A stretch of 48,977 bases of DNA from Pseudomonadales bacterium (GTDB lineage: Bacteria > Pseudomonadota > Gammaproteobacteria > Pseudomonadales > UBA5518), in NCBI GenBank assembly GCA_022072145.1, contig JAJVIG010000037.1, positions 1 through 48,977 on the forward strand, written 5' to 3'. Shown here piece after piece: positions 37,111 to 45,345 of this stretch (position 1 is the stretch's first letter; each line of letters starts with the position of its first letter). The position numbers and the translations under genes are program-made. The notes beneath the pieces were generated by a model. The model saw only the letters and a list, made by a program, of their open reading frames with translations, did not search any database and was not told the origin of the DNA.

Positions 37111-37138
37111 GAGCCGCCGCGCTCGCGGCCACGATCGT

Positions 37139-37774
37139 CTACACCTGCAGACCGACTTCCATGTAGCGATGGTCCGGCACGCGACCCGTTCGGTCGGCGA
37201 GCGTCGAGCGCCGCGTTGCCCGCACCGTGAAGCCCATCGCCTCGTAGAGCGCCCGCGCCCGCGAATTGCTCGCGGCCACGTCCAGCCCCGCACGCCGGTA
37301 GCCGGCGGCGCGTGCGCGTGCGAGCAGGTGCTCCAGCAGCGAGCGTCCCACGCCCTGCCCGCGCAGCTCCTCGCTTACCGCCACGTGCCCGATGTACGCG
37401 ACGTCGCGTTGCGCCGGCCTCACCACGCGCTCGAAGCGCAGCCCCCGCCACAGCACCCCCGGCGCCGCCGCGCGGTAGAAGCCGACGATCTGCCGCACCG
37501 CGGCGACCGTGAAGGCCGCGTTGCTGCGCCCGTCCCACAGCGCCGCCACGCCGAGCACCGAGCCGTCGCGCTCGATCGCCAGGTGATTGCGAAAACCGAA
37601 CTCGCCGGCACCATCCGCGAAGGCCGCATGCAGGAAGGCGAGCGCCTGACCCTCGGCCCGCGGCGCGAACACGTAACGGAGCGCGGCCGGACCGGAGGCG
37701 TGGATCAGCGGGACCGCGACCGCGGCATCCGCCGCGGTGCACGGCCTCAATGCCGGCGCGCCGGCACGTTCCAC
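37139..37774 (-). CDS. GNAT family N-acetyltransferase
   Basis: This is a 211-residue acyl-CoA-dependent acetyltransferase. The GNAT core is clear: strand beta-4 with VAYIGHVAVSEELRGQGVGRSLLEHLLARARAAGY (acetyl-CoA loop RGQGVG, matching Q/RxxGxG/A), then LDVAASNSRARALYEAMGFTV. An unusual N-terminal half (residues 1-110) precedes it. The start is a GTG at 37774, 10 bases after the stop of the small RTX gene, so the two are probably one transcript; the ribosome-binding site is weak. The substrate is unknown. It ends 28 bases from the convergent stop of the giant RTX gene. HlyC-type RTX-activating acyltransferases also have a GNAT fold, but this protein belongs to the ordinary GNAT family, so a link to RTX modification is only speculation. 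Confidence 0.88.
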   Translation of the reverse strand: MERAGAPALRPCTAADAAVAVPLIHASGPAALRYVFAPRAEGQALAFLHAAFADGAGEFGFRNHLAIERDGSVLGVAALWDGRSNAAFTVAAVRQIVGFYRAAAPGVLWRGLRFERVVRPAQRDVAYIGHVAVSEELRGQGVGRSLLEHLLARARAAGYRRAGLDVAASNSRARALYEAMGFTVRATRRSTLADRTGRVPDHRYMEVGLQV

Positions 37775-37784
37775 CGGCCCGTGT

Positions 37785-39029
37785 TCAGCCCACGATCACG
37801 AAATCGCCCGCCGTGAGCTCTGGATGCGCGGTGACACCCAGGGTCCCGAAACGTTGCGCAGCGATCGATCCGTCGCCGTCGGCGTCGTAATAGAGCGCGC
37901 CGGTCGTGGTGTCGTAGAGGATGCGCTGGTCGGCGTCGGTCGCGGCGGTGAGTCCCGCGCCGGAGGCGAACTGTCCCGCACCGAGCGTGGTGCTCACAGT
38001 GGCATCGAAGGCGCCGAATACGTCGTCGTCGAGGCGCAGCAGGTCCTCGCCCGGAGTGAAGTCGGTGAGCAGATCGTTGCTCGCACTGACGATCAACGCG
38101 CTGGCGAATACGAAAACGTCCGCACCGGCCCCGCCGCTCACGGTGTCGCGCCCCGGACCACCGACCAGCACGTCGTCGCCGGCACCACCGCCGAGCACGT
38201 CGAAACCTTCACCGCCCTGCAGCGTGTCGTTGCCGCCACCGCCGAGCAGCGTGTCGTTGGCCTTCATTCCTGCGAGCAGGTTGCGCCCGCCGTTGCCGAC
38301 GATCTCGTTGGGCTGCGCGTTGCCGGTGCCCGAAAGGTTCTGCGTGCCTGACGTGAGCAGCAACCGTTCGATGTTGGCCGCCAGCGTCCACGACTCCGCG
38401 CTGACCACGGTGTCCCACCCCTGCGCCAGCGCCTCGACGGTCGTGTCGCCGGAGTTCACGTAGTAAGTATCCGCGCCTTCGTTGCCCACCAGGCGGTCGG
38501 CACCCGCGCCGCCGATCAGCGTGTCGTTGCCCATCCCGGCCGACAGCGTGTCGTTGCCTCCCTTCCCGCGCATCACATCGTTGCCGGCGTAGCCACTGGC
38601 GATGTCGGCGTCGGGCGACAGGTTCACGATGTCCGCTCCTGCCATGATCTCGCCGATGACCGCGTAGTCGTCGACCGTCGACTCGCTGACAATCGCCTGA
38701 TAGACGGTCACGGCGCTGACCGCGAAGTTTTCCAGTCCCCACACCGGCTCCCAGGCACTGCCCGACTCCACGAGTTCGACATAGGCGTTCAGCGTACCGC
38801 CGATGATCGAAGGCCCCGCGCCCAGTTCGATGTCCGTGCCGCAGAACAGCCCGCGATAATCGTAGGTGCCGTCGGTGAAACCGACCTGGAGCACGTCCTG
38901 GTAGGTGTAGCCCAGCGGGCTCACGTAATTGGTGTCGTCCAGGAAAGCGAGCGAGGTTTGATCAAAGAAAATCTCGTAGAAAGAAAGATCGTCCAGATTG
39001 ACGCGATAGTTCGCGTAGATCCTGGCCAT
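37785..39029 (-). CDS. RTX calcium-binding protein with shared type I secretion C-terminus
   Basis: This is a 414-residue protein. The N-terminal 135 residues form a domain of unknown function (MARIYANYRVNLDDLSFYEI, LQVGFTDGTYDYRGLFCGTD). RTX nonapeptides cover about 140-320 in two blocks (GNDVMRGKGGNDTLSAG; GGGGNDTLQGGEGFDVLGG). The C-terminal domain reads FVFASAL...DLLTDFTPGEDLLRLDDDVFGAF, QFASGAGL, RILYDTTTGALYYDADGDG and LTAGDFVIVG. It is clearly related to the last 90 residues of the giant RTX protein, so both may use the same exporter. The ATG at 39029 has a near-perfect AGGAGG site. There is no signal peptide. It is followed by the GNAT gene. Confidence 0.9.
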   Translation of the reverse strand: MARIYANYRVNLDDLSFYEIFFDQTSLAFLDDTNYVSPLGYTYQDVLQVGFTDGTYDYRGLFCGTDIELGAGPSIIGGTLNAYVELVESGSAWEPVWGLENFAVSAVTVYQAIVSESTVDDYAVIGEIMAGADIVNLSPDADIASGYAGNDVMRGKGGNDTLSAGMGNDTLIGGAGADRLVGNEGADTYYVNSGDTTVEALAQGWDTVVSAESWTLAANIERLLLTSGTQNLSGTGNAQPNEIVGNGGRNLLAGMKANDTLLGGGGNDTLQGGEGFDVLGGGAGDDVLVGGPGRDTVSGGAGADVFVFASALIVSASNDLLTDFTPGEDLLRLDDDVFGAFDATVSTTLGAGQFASGAGLTAATDADQRILYDTTTGALYYDADGDGSIAAQRFGTLGVTAHPELTAGDFVIVG

Positions 39030-39155
39030 GGCACAGCCCTCCTGGGGTTCGGGTGCGAGAATGTTCCGACGGCGATTCTGCGCCCGCTCAGGGGGCTTGT
39101 CGATGGGCGGATCGCGTCTGCGTCTTGCACCCCACGGTGAGTACCGCGGAGGATC

Positions 39156-39839
39156 TCAGCGCGGATGCAGGCGCAGGAAGGGATTGGCGATGCGCCCGAT
39201 CAGTCCACCGAGTCGGACCGGGGCCTCGAGCACGCCCAGACACAGGCAGTCCGCATCCGGCGCGGCGACTGGCCGGTGCACGTCCGCGCTGCCGCGCAGC
39301 ACGAAGTCGCCGGCCCGGTAACACCCTTCGTGGTCGGAGAAAGCACCGTTCAGCACCACGGTGATCTCGTTGCCGCCGTGCCCGTGCTCGATCGCATGTG
39401 CGCCGGCCCGGATCTGGTACAGCGCCACTTCCCGCCGCGGATCACCGAAGCGCAGCCGCGAGGTGCGCACGCCGCGCCCGCTGCGCTGCCAGTCGAGCTG
39501 ATCGACGCCGGCCGGGACCAGCGTGCGCAGCGCACGCGGCAAACCCTGCGAGGCGCCGTGTCCGCGCGCCGGAACGGCGCCGGCCGCCGCTGCCGGCGGG
39601 ATGTCGTCGAGGCGCTGCAGCAGGCGCGCGAAGGCGTCCTCGGCGACGGGCACCGGATCGAGGCCGCCGAACAGCTCGCCACCGAGGCGGCTGAGTTGCC
39701 CCACTTCGGCGCGGCACTGCGGGCAGTAATCGAGGTGCACGGCGATCGCCAGCGCCACCGCTCCCGGGAGCGAGCCGGCCACGTAGTCGTTCAGGAGAAA
39801 CTGATCGGGATGGTATCGGGTCATCGTCGCCATGCTCAT
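39156..39839 (-). CDS. chrR: ChrR-type zinc anti-sigma factor (ZAS plus cupin domains)
   Basis: This cytoplasmic anti-sigma factor holds its ECF sigma factor inactive until singlet oxygen or a related oxidant appears. The 227-residue protein has every metal ligand expected from Rhodobacter ChrR. The N-terminal ZAS domain has His10, His35, Cys39 and Cys42 (VHLDYCPQC). The C-terminal cupin-like domain has His152/His154, Glu158 (HGHGGNE), His188, and Cys198-x-Cys200 (DCLCLGVLEAPVRLGG). The ATG at 39839 overlaps the sigma factor stop (ATGA), so the pair is translationally coupled; two internal ATG codons (39833, 39824) are alternatives. The neighbouring photolyase, CFA-synthase-like and flavoprotein genes are typical targets of the ChrR-RpoE system. 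Confidence 0.93.
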   Translation of the reverse strand: MSMATMTRYHPDQFLLNDYVAGSLPGAVALAIAVHLDYCPQCRAEVGQLSRLGGELFGGLDPVPVAEDAFARLLQRLDDIPPAAAAGAVPARGHGASQGLPRALRTLVPAGVDQLDWQRSGRGVRTSRLRFGDPRREVALYQIRAGAHAIEHGHGGNEITVVLNGAFSDHEGCYRAGDFVLRGSADVHRPVAAPDADCLCLGVLEAPVRLGGLIGRIANPFLRLHPR

Positions 39840-40495
39840 CGGTCCAGCATCAACTTCAGCTTGCTCATCGCGAGTCGCACCCGCGACTTCACGGTTCCCA
39901 GCGGCAGGCCGAGTTCTTCCGCGACTTCCGTGTGCGACTTGCCCTCCATGTACACCTTGTTGATGATCTGGCGCTGCTCGGCCGGCAGCGCCTCGAGCGA
40001 TTCGCGCACATCGACCTCGGCGCGCTGCTGCTGCACCTCGGACTCCAGCAGGTCGTCCTCGGTACCCAGGTCCCACAACTCGTCGACGTCGACCTCCTCG
40101 CGCACGCGGTGTTTCTTGCGCAGCAGGTCGATGCGGCAGTTGCGGGCGAGCGTGTAGATCCAGGTGGTGGCGCTCGCCTTCGACGCATCGAAGGTGCAGG
40201 CCCGGTTCCAGATCTTCAGCATCACCTCCTGCACCAGTTCCTCGGCCAGCGCGTTCGACGACATGCCGGGGCTGGACAGCGCGAAGCACTTCAACAACGG
40301 AGCGAAGTGGCGGAAGATCTCGGCGTAGGCCTGGCGGTCGCGTTCGCGCCCCACGGCCTCGAGCCGCATGGTCCACGCATCGGCTGTCGATTCGGAAGTC
40401 GCGACGGATATGCTCATGGGTTGCCATGATCGCGACTTGCCGGTGCGGTGTAAACCGCGTTCGGCGGGGAAAGGCACCACGTTCAGGGCCCGCAT
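39836..40495 (-). CDS. rpoE: ECF sigma factor, RpoE of the ChrR type (ECF11-like)
   Basis: This is a 219-residue extracytoplasmic-function sigma factor. Region 2 runs from AYAEIFRHFAPLLKCF through ELVQEVMLKIWNRACTFD to ATTWIYTLARNCRIDLLRKK. Region 4 has LPAEQRQIINKVYMEGKSHTEVAEELGLPLGTVKSRVRLAMSKLK. The start was placed at the ATG at 40495, because it has GGAG at the right distance and lies about 29 bases after the predicted transcription start. A shorter start at 40417 (MSISVATS) is possible and would give 193 residues. The next gene is its anti-sigma partner chrR. A promoter of the architecture seen before the other locus operons lies upstream, implying autoregulation. Confidence 0.93.
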   Translation of the reverse strand: MRALNVVPFPAERGLHRTGKSRSWQPMSISVATSESTADAWTMRLEAVGRERDRQAYAEIFRHFAPLLKCFALSSPGMSSNALAEELVQEVMLKIWNRACTFDASKASATTWIYTLARNCRIDLLRKKHRVREEVDVDELWDLGTEDDLLESEVQQQRAEVDVRESLEALPAEQRQIINKVYMEGKSHTEVAEELGLPLGTVKSRVRLAMSKLKLMLDR

Positions 40496-40530
40496 CGCTG
40501 AGCTCCGGTTCCGGCTGCTTCGATGGCCGG

Positions 40531-40559
40531 TTCTACGCGTGCCTTGCAGTGGCGGATCA
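40531..40559 (-). promoter_or_regulatory. Predicted ECF promoter of the rpoE-chrR operon
   Basis: On the minus strand TGATCC (40559-40554) is followed by exactly 16 bases and CGTAGA (40536-40531). The -35 TGATCC is the element known for ChrR-RpoE regulons. The same spacing and a CGTA core occur in the divergent promoter at 40586-40613. It suggests that RpoE transcribes its own gene. Confidence 0.75.
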
Positions 40560-40585
40560 CAGCCGCCGACGGTACAGACATCCGC

Positions 40586-40613
40586 TGATCCACGGCGTCT
40601 GCGAAGGCGTACA
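40586..40613 (+). promoter_or_regulatory. Predicted ECF promoter of the flavoprotein-DUF1365-CFA-photolyase operon
   Basis: TGATCC (40586-40591), 16 bases, CGTACA (40608-40613). It lies 37 bases before the ATG of the FAD oxidoreductase, which has AGGAGG at 40641-40646. It mirrors the minus-strand site at 40531-40559, so the two operons share one divergent regulatory region. Confidence 0.75.
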
Positions 40614-40650
40614 CCGCCCCCGTAACGGAGCGCGGCACGCAGGAGGCGCA

Positions 40651-41901
40651 ATGAGGATCGGGATCGTCGGAGCCGGCATATCGGGCCTCGGCGCGGCATG
40701 GCTGCTGAGCCGCGCCCACGAGGTCGTGGTCTATGAGGCCGAGGACCGGATCGGCGGCCACACCGCGACGATCGATGTGAACGTCGATGGCGAGCATCAC
40801 GCCATCGACACCGGCTTCATCGTCTTCAACGACCGCACCTATCCGGACTTCATCCGCCTGCTCGACGAGCTCGGCGTCGCCTCGCAGCCGACCACGATGA
40901 GCTTCAGCGTCAGTGGCGAGGCCGAGGACATCGAATACGCCGGTACCAGCCTGGCAACGCTGTTCGCGCAACGCCGCAACCTGCTGCGCCCGGGCTTCCT
41001 GCGCATGCTGCGCGACATCCTGCGCTTCAATCGCCACGCCGGTGCCGACCTCGCGGCCGGGCGCATCGCCCCGGGCATGCCGCTCGGCGACTACCTGCGC
41101 CAGCACGGCTATTCGCGCGAGTTCCGCGACTGGTACCTGATCCCGATGGGCGCGGCGATCTGGTCCTCCGGGACGCAGGCGATGGAGCGCTTCCCGCTCG
41201 CATTCTTCGTGCGCTTCTTCGACAACCACGGGCTGCTGACGGTGAACGACCAGCCGCAGTGGCGCACCATCCGCGGCGGCTCGCGTGCGTACCTGGAGCC
41301 ACTCACGGCGCGCTTCGCCGCAGCGATCCGCACCGGCGATCCGGCGCAGCACATCCTGCGCACCGACTCGGGCGCACGCATCCAGCTGCGCTCGGGGCAC
41401 GTCGACTACGTCGATCACGTGGTGCTGGCGACCCACAGCGACCAGGCGCTCGCGCTGCTCGCCGACGCCTCGGCCGCCGAGCAGTCGATCCTCGGCGCCA
41501 TCCCGTACCAGGACAACGACGTGGTGCTGCACACCGACACGCGGCTGCTGCCGCGCCGGCGCAAGGTCTGGTCGAGCTGGAACTACCGCCTCGGCGCGGA
41601 CGCCGCGGCGCTGCCGGTACTGAGCTACGACATGAACATCCTGCAGCGCATCGAGTCGAACCACACCTTCTGCGTCACGCTGAACGCCACGGCGGCGATC
41701 GATCCGGCACGCGTCCTCGGGCGCTACCGCTACAGCCATCCGGTGTTCACGCTCGCCGGCATCGACGCCCAGCAGCGCTGGGCCGAGATCAACGGCATCC
41801 GGCGCACCTGGTTCTGCGGCGCATGGTGGGCGAACGGCTTCCACGAGGACGGCGTGGCCAGCGCCCGCCGCGTCGCGGCCGGTCTGGGAGTGCCATGGTG
41901 A
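40651..41901 (+). CDS. FAD-dependent oxidoreductase, flavin amine oxidase-like
   Basis: This is a 416-residue flavoprotein. The N-terminal FAD fold is MRIGIVGAGISGLGAAWLL, with YEAEDRIGGHTATIDV and DTGFIVFNDRTYPDF. The C-terminal FAD contact is RTWFCGAWWANGFHEDGVASARRVA. This subfamily is regularly encoded with DUF1365 and a CFA-synthase-like gene, and homologues are in the Rhodobacter RpoE (singlet-oxygen) regulon. It may oxidise or reduce an acyl chain of membrane lipids after methylation, as proposed for flavoproteins in branched or furan fatty acid pathways. It is the first gene of a four-gene operon driven by the predicted ECF promoter. The next gene starts 7 bases before its stop. Confidence 0.9.
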   Translation: MRIGIVGAGISGLGAAWLLSRAHEVVVYEAEDRIGGHTATIDVNVDGEHHAIDTGFIVFNDRTYPDFIRLLDELGVASQPTTMSFSVSGEAEDIEYAGTSLATLFAQRRNLLRPGFLRMLRDILRFNRHAGADLAAGRIAPGMPLGDYLRQHGYSREFRDWYLIPMGAAIWSSGTQAMERFPLAFFVRFFDNHGLLTVNDQPQWRTIRGGSRAYLEPLTARFAAAIRTGDPAQHILRTDSGARIQLRSGHVDYVDHVVLATHSDQALALLADASAAEQSILGAIPYQDNDVVLHTDTRLLPRRRKVWSSWNYRLGADAAALPVLSYDMNILQRIESNHTFCVTLNATAAIDPARVLGRYRYSHPVFTLAGIDAQQRWAEINGIRRTWFCGAWWANGFHEDGVASARRVAAGLGVPW

Positions 41902-42671
41902 TGGCCCCGCCCAGCGCGATCTACACCGGCGAACTGCGCCACCGGCGCTTCGTGCCGGTATCGCACGCGTTCCGCTACCGGCTGTGCATGCTGCTGCTCG
42001 ACGTGGAGCGGATCCCCGAGTTGTTCGCCGGCAGCCGCCTGTGGTCGGCGCACGCGCCCGCGCCAGGCTGGTTCCGCCGCGCCGACTTCCACGGCGACCC
42101 GGCCCGGCCGCTGGCCGACTGCGTGCGCGACCTGGTGCACCAGCGCACCGGCGAGCGCCCGGGCGGGCCGGTGCTGCTGCTCGCGAACCTGCGCTATTTC
42201 GGCGTGCTGATGAACCCGCTGTCGTGCTACTTCTGCTACGACGCCGACGGACGGACGTTGCGCGCCGTGGTCGCCGAAGTCACCAACACGCCGTGGCGCG
42301 AACGTCACGCCTACGTGCTTCCGGCCAGCGGCGGCGAGCCGCTGCGGGTCGAGTTCGACAAGCGCCTCCACGTCTCGCCGTTCAATCCGATGGACATGCG
42401 TTACCGCTGGACCGGGCGCGCACCCGGTGAGCGGCTGGCAATCCATCTGGAGAACCTGCAGCACGGCGAGAAGGTGTTCGACGCCACCTTGAGCCTGCGC
42501 CGCGAGCCGCTCGATGCCCGCGCACTGCGCCGCCTGCTGCTGCGTTACCCGCTGATGAGCCTGCGCGTGGCGCTGGCGATCCATTACCAGGCGCTGCGCC
42601 TGTGGCTGAAGCGCGTGCCGATCCATACCCACCCGCCCGCGATGACCATTCCCGAGGAGAAGACCCGATGA
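41895..42671 (+). CDS. DUF1365 family protein
   Basis: This is a 258-residue protein of the DUF1365 family, biochemically uncharacterised. Recognisable segments: IYTGELRHRRFVPVSHAFRY, RYFGVLMNPLSCYFCYD, VVAEVTNTPWRERHAYVL, FDKRLHVSPFNPMDMRYRW and TLSLRREPLDARAL. The invariant fusion-like partner arrangement, FAD oxidoreductase, DUF1365, CFA-synthase-like enzyme, occurs widely in proteobacteria and points to a joint role in fatty acid modification. The ATG at 41895 has GGAG five bases upstream; the ATG at 41901 that overlaps the upstream stop (TGATG) is an alternative. Its own stop overlaps the next start. Confidence 0.92.
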   Translation: MVMAPPSAIYTGELRHRRFVPVSHAFRYRLCMLLLDVERIPELFAGSRLWSAHAPAPGWFRRADFHGDPARPLADCVRDLVHQRTGERPGGPVLLLANLRYFGVLMNPLSCYFCYDADGRTLRAVVAEVTNTPWRERHAYVLPASGGEPLRVEFDKRLHVSPFNPMDMRYRWTGRAPGERLAIHLENLQHGEKVFDATLSLRREPLDARALRRLLLRYPLMSLRVALAIHYQALRLWLKRVPIHTHPPAMTIPEEKTR

Positions 42672-43924
42672 GCGCCGGAACCAGCGAACTCGCCCTGCCC
42701 GCCGCCAGCAGCCTGCCGTGGAGCGCCAGGATAGCCCGGCGCGGACTGTTCGAACGCCTCGCGGCACTGCCCCAGGGACGGCTGGTCATCGAGGACGCCG
42801 AGGGCACGTGGCGCTTCGGCAGCGGCGCGCGCGAGGACCTGGTGGCGCACGTGCAGGTGCTCGACCCGGGGTTCTACATCGAACTCGCGCGCGGCGGCAG
42901 CGTGGCGGCCGCCGAGGCGTGGGTGCGCGGCGAGTGGAGCACACCGGATCTGCAGCGGGTGATGCAGCTGATGGCTGCCAACGTCGACCTGCTGAACACG
43001 CTCGATGATCGGGGCTCGCTGGCCGAGCGGCTCGCGCTGCGCGTGCTGCACCAACTCAACCGCAACAGCGTGCGCGGATCGCGCCGCAACATCGAGGCGC
43101 ACTACGACCTCGGCAACGCCCTGTTCGAGACTTTCCTCGACCCGAGCATGATGTATTCCTCCGCCATCTTCCCGCACCCGGGCGCCACGCTGGAGGAGGC
43201 TTCGGAGGCCAAGCTGCGGCGTGTCTGCGAGCAACTCGAACTGGGGCCGGACGATCATCTGCTCGAGATCGGCACCGGCTGGGGCGGCATGGCCGAGTAC
43301 GCCGCGCGGCACACCGGCTGCCGCGTGACCACGACCACCATCTCGCGCGAGCAGCACGCCTACGCCACGCAGCGCATCCGCGCCGCCGGGCTCGCGGACC
43401 GCGTGACCGTGCTGCTGGAGGACTACCGGGCACTCAGCGGTCGCTACGACAAGCTGGTTTCGATCGAGATGATCGAGGCCGTCGGGCATCGCTACCTGCC
43501 GCGCTATTTCCGCAGCTGCAGCGAGCTGCTGGCACCGCACGGCCTGATGCTGCTGCAGTCGATCCTGATCCCCGATCAGCGCTACGAACGCGCCCGGCGC
43601 AGCGTCGATTTCATCCAGCGCTACATCTTTCCGGGCGGCTTCCTGCCCTCCACCGGAGCGATCACCGCGCTGGCCGGCTCGCAGACCGATCTGCAACTCC
43701 TCGACGTTCACGACCTGACCGTCGACTATGCACTCACCCTGGCCGAGTGGCGCCGGCGCTTCAACGCCGGCGCCGAGCGCATCCGCGCGCAGGGGCACGG
43801 CGAGGATTTCCTGCGGCTCTGGAACTACTACTTCTGCTACTGCGAGGGCGGCTTCCGCGAGCGCGCCATCCGGACCGCGCAGTTCCTGTTCGCCAAGCCC
43901 GGCTACCGGAACCCCGGGGCGTGA
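42668..43924 (+). CDS. Cyclopropane-fatty-acid-synthase-like SAM methyltransferase
   Basis: This 418-residue enzyme methylates unsaturated acyl chains in membrane phospholipids using SAM. The SAM fold is LLEIGTGWGGMAEYAARHTGCRVTTTTISREQ, preceded by NIEAHYDLGNALFETFLDPSMMYSSAIF. Compared with E. coli Cfa, the bicarbonate-pocket Cys (YSCAYW) is Ser165 here (YSSAIF) and the His of LLHTIG is Gln297 (LLQSIL), while the Glu of the SIEMIEAVGH segment remains. Homologues in DUF1365 clusters may therefore make methyl-branched or methylene products rather than cyclopropanes. The ATG overlaps the DUF1365 stop. The photolyase start overlaps its stop. It belongs to the predicted singlet-oxygen regulon. 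Confidence 0.9.
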   Translation: MSAGTSELALPAASSLPWSARIARRGLFERLAALPQGRLVIEDAEGTWRFGSGAREDLVAHVQVLDPGFYIELARGGSVAAAEAWVRGEWSTPDLQRVMQLMAANVDLLNTLDDRGSLAERLALRVLHQLNRNSVRGSRRNIEAHYDLGNALFETFLDPSMMYSSAIFPHPGATLEEASEAKLRRVCEQLELGPDDHLLEIGTGWGGMAEYAARHTGCRVTTTTISREQHAYATQRIRAAGLADRVTVLLEDYRALSGRYDKLVSIEMIEAVGHRYLPRYFRSCSELLAPHGLMLLQSILIPDQRYERARRSVDFIQRYIFPGGFLPSTGAITALAGSQTDLQLLDVHDLTVDYALTLAEWRRRFNAGAERIRAQGHGEDFLRLWNYYFCYCEGGFRERAIRTAQFLFAKPGYRNPGA

Positions 43925-45345
43925 ACCTGGTCTGGTTCCGTTGCGACCTGCGCGTCGACGACCACGCCGCGCTGGCCGCCGCCTGCGCGCACACCGGGCC
44001 CGTGGCCGGCGTGTTCGTGCTGTCACCGGCGCAGTGGCGCGCGCACGACTGGGGGGCGCGCAAGCAGTCGTTCGTCTGGCACCATGTGCTCGCACTGCGC
44101 GAGCGTCTCGCCGCGCTGGGCATTCCCCTCAGCGTGCTGCACGTGGAGCGCTGGAGCGACACGCCGGCGGCGCTGCGCGCGTTCGCGCAGGCGAACACGG
44201 TGCACTGCGTGCACGCCAACGCCGAGTACGCGGTCGACGAACGGCTGCGCGACCGGCGCACCGCCAAGGCTCTGCGCGAGGCCGGCATCGGCTGGGAGCT
44301 GCATCACGACCTCACGCTGATCCCGCCAGGCACGCTGCGCACGCGCTCCGGGGCGCCGTTTCGCGTGTTCGGTGCGTTCCGGCGCGCGTGGCTGGAGCGC
44401 GCCCGCAGCGCGCCGCCGCGCACGCACGCGGCGCCGGCGCCACGTGCGCCGGTCACGCCACCACCGCTGCCCGATTGGGAGCCGCCGCACTGCGATCTCG
44501 ACCGGCACTGGTGGCCGATCGGCGAGGACGCAGCACACGCGCGGCTCGCGGCCTTCGTCGACCAGCACCTCGATCGTTACCACGAGGACCGCGACGTGCC
44601 GGCGCTCGACGGCACGTCGCGCCTGTCGCCCTATCTGGCCTCCGGCGTGCTGTCGGTGCGCCGCTGCTTCGCCGCCGCGCTGGTGCACAACCACGGCGAG
44701 TGGGACTCGGGCTCCCCCGGTGCGCAGACGTGGATCACCGAACTCGTGTGGCGCGAGTTCTACACGCACCTGCTGGCGGACTTCCCGCAAATCGCACGCC
44801 ACCGGGCCCTGCGCCCGGAGACCGAGGCGGTGCCGTGGCGCGCGCCGGGCGAGGATTTCACCCGCTGGTGCGAAGGGCTCACCGGCTTTCCGCTGGTCGA
44901 TGCCGGCATGCGCCAGCTGCGCACGACCGGCTGGATGCACAACCGGCTGCGCATGCTGTGCGCGATGTTCCTCGGCAAGCACCTGCTGATCGACTGGCGT
45001 CATGGCGAGCGCTTCTTCTGCGAGCAGCTGGTGGACTGCGAGCTGGCGGCGAACAACGGCGGCTGGCAGTGGTCCGCCTCCACCGGCACCGACGCCGCGC
45101 CGTACTTCCGCGTGCTGAGTCCGGTCGCGCAGGCCGGGCGTTTCGACCCGGACGGTGTATTCGTGCGCCGCTACGTTCCCGAGCTCGCGCAGGTGCCCGC
45201 CGCCGCACTGCTTCGCCCGGGGCACCCGCAGCTGCTGGCCGCCGGCTATCCGGCCCCGATGGTCGACCTGAAAGCGGCCCGCGAGCGCGTGCTGCAGGCC
45301 TTCCGCGGCCTGGGCGCTTCGCCGCCGGCCGAACCTCCCCCGTAG
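43921..45345 (+). CDS. phrB: Deoxyribodipyrimidine photolyase (class I CPD type)
   Basis: This is a 474-residue FAD enzyme that repairs UV-induced cyclobutane pyrimidine dimers with blue light. The N-terminal antenna-binding domain starts VNLVWFRCDLRVDDHAAL. The FAD and DNA-binding part has TSRLSPYLASGVLSVRR, WREFYTHLLADFP, GLTGFPLVDAGMRQLRTTGWMHNRLRM and NNGGWQWSASTGTDAAPYFRVLSP, all standard for class I. The start is a GTG overlapping the upstream stop (GTGA), the last link of the coupled operon. phrA is a known target of the Rhodobacter RpoE-ChrR system, in agreement with the upstream ECF promoter. The TAG stop lies in a REP-like head. Confidence 0.95.
   Translation: MNLVWFRCDLRVDDHAALAAACAHTGPVAGVFVLSPAQWRAHDWGARKQSFVWHHVLALRERLAALGIPLSVLHVERWSDTPAALRAFAQANTVHCVHANAEYAVDERLRDRRTAKALREAGIGWELHHDLTLIPPGTLRTRSGAPFRVFGAFRRAWLERARSAPPRTHAAPAPRAPVTPPPLPDWEPPHCDLDRHWWPIGEDAAHARLAAFVDQHLDRYHEDRDVPALDGTSRLSPYLASGVLSVRRCFAAALVHNHGEWDSGSPGAQTWITELVWREFYTHLLADFPQIARHRALRPETEAVPWRAPGEDFTRWCEGLTGFPLVDAGMRQLRTTGWMHNRLRMLCAMFLGKHLLIDWRHGERFFCEQLVDCELAANNGGWQWSASTGTDAAPYFRVLSPVAQAGRFDPDGVFVRRYVPELAQVPAAALLRPGHPQLLAAGYPAPMVDLKAARERVLQAFRGLGASPPAEPPP

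Noticed and set aside
39111..39127. GGATCG read on the minus strand (CGATCC) as an ECF promoter for the small RTX gene
   Set aside because: Sixteen bases downstream there is no CGTA core, so it does not match the architecture of the three accepted sites.
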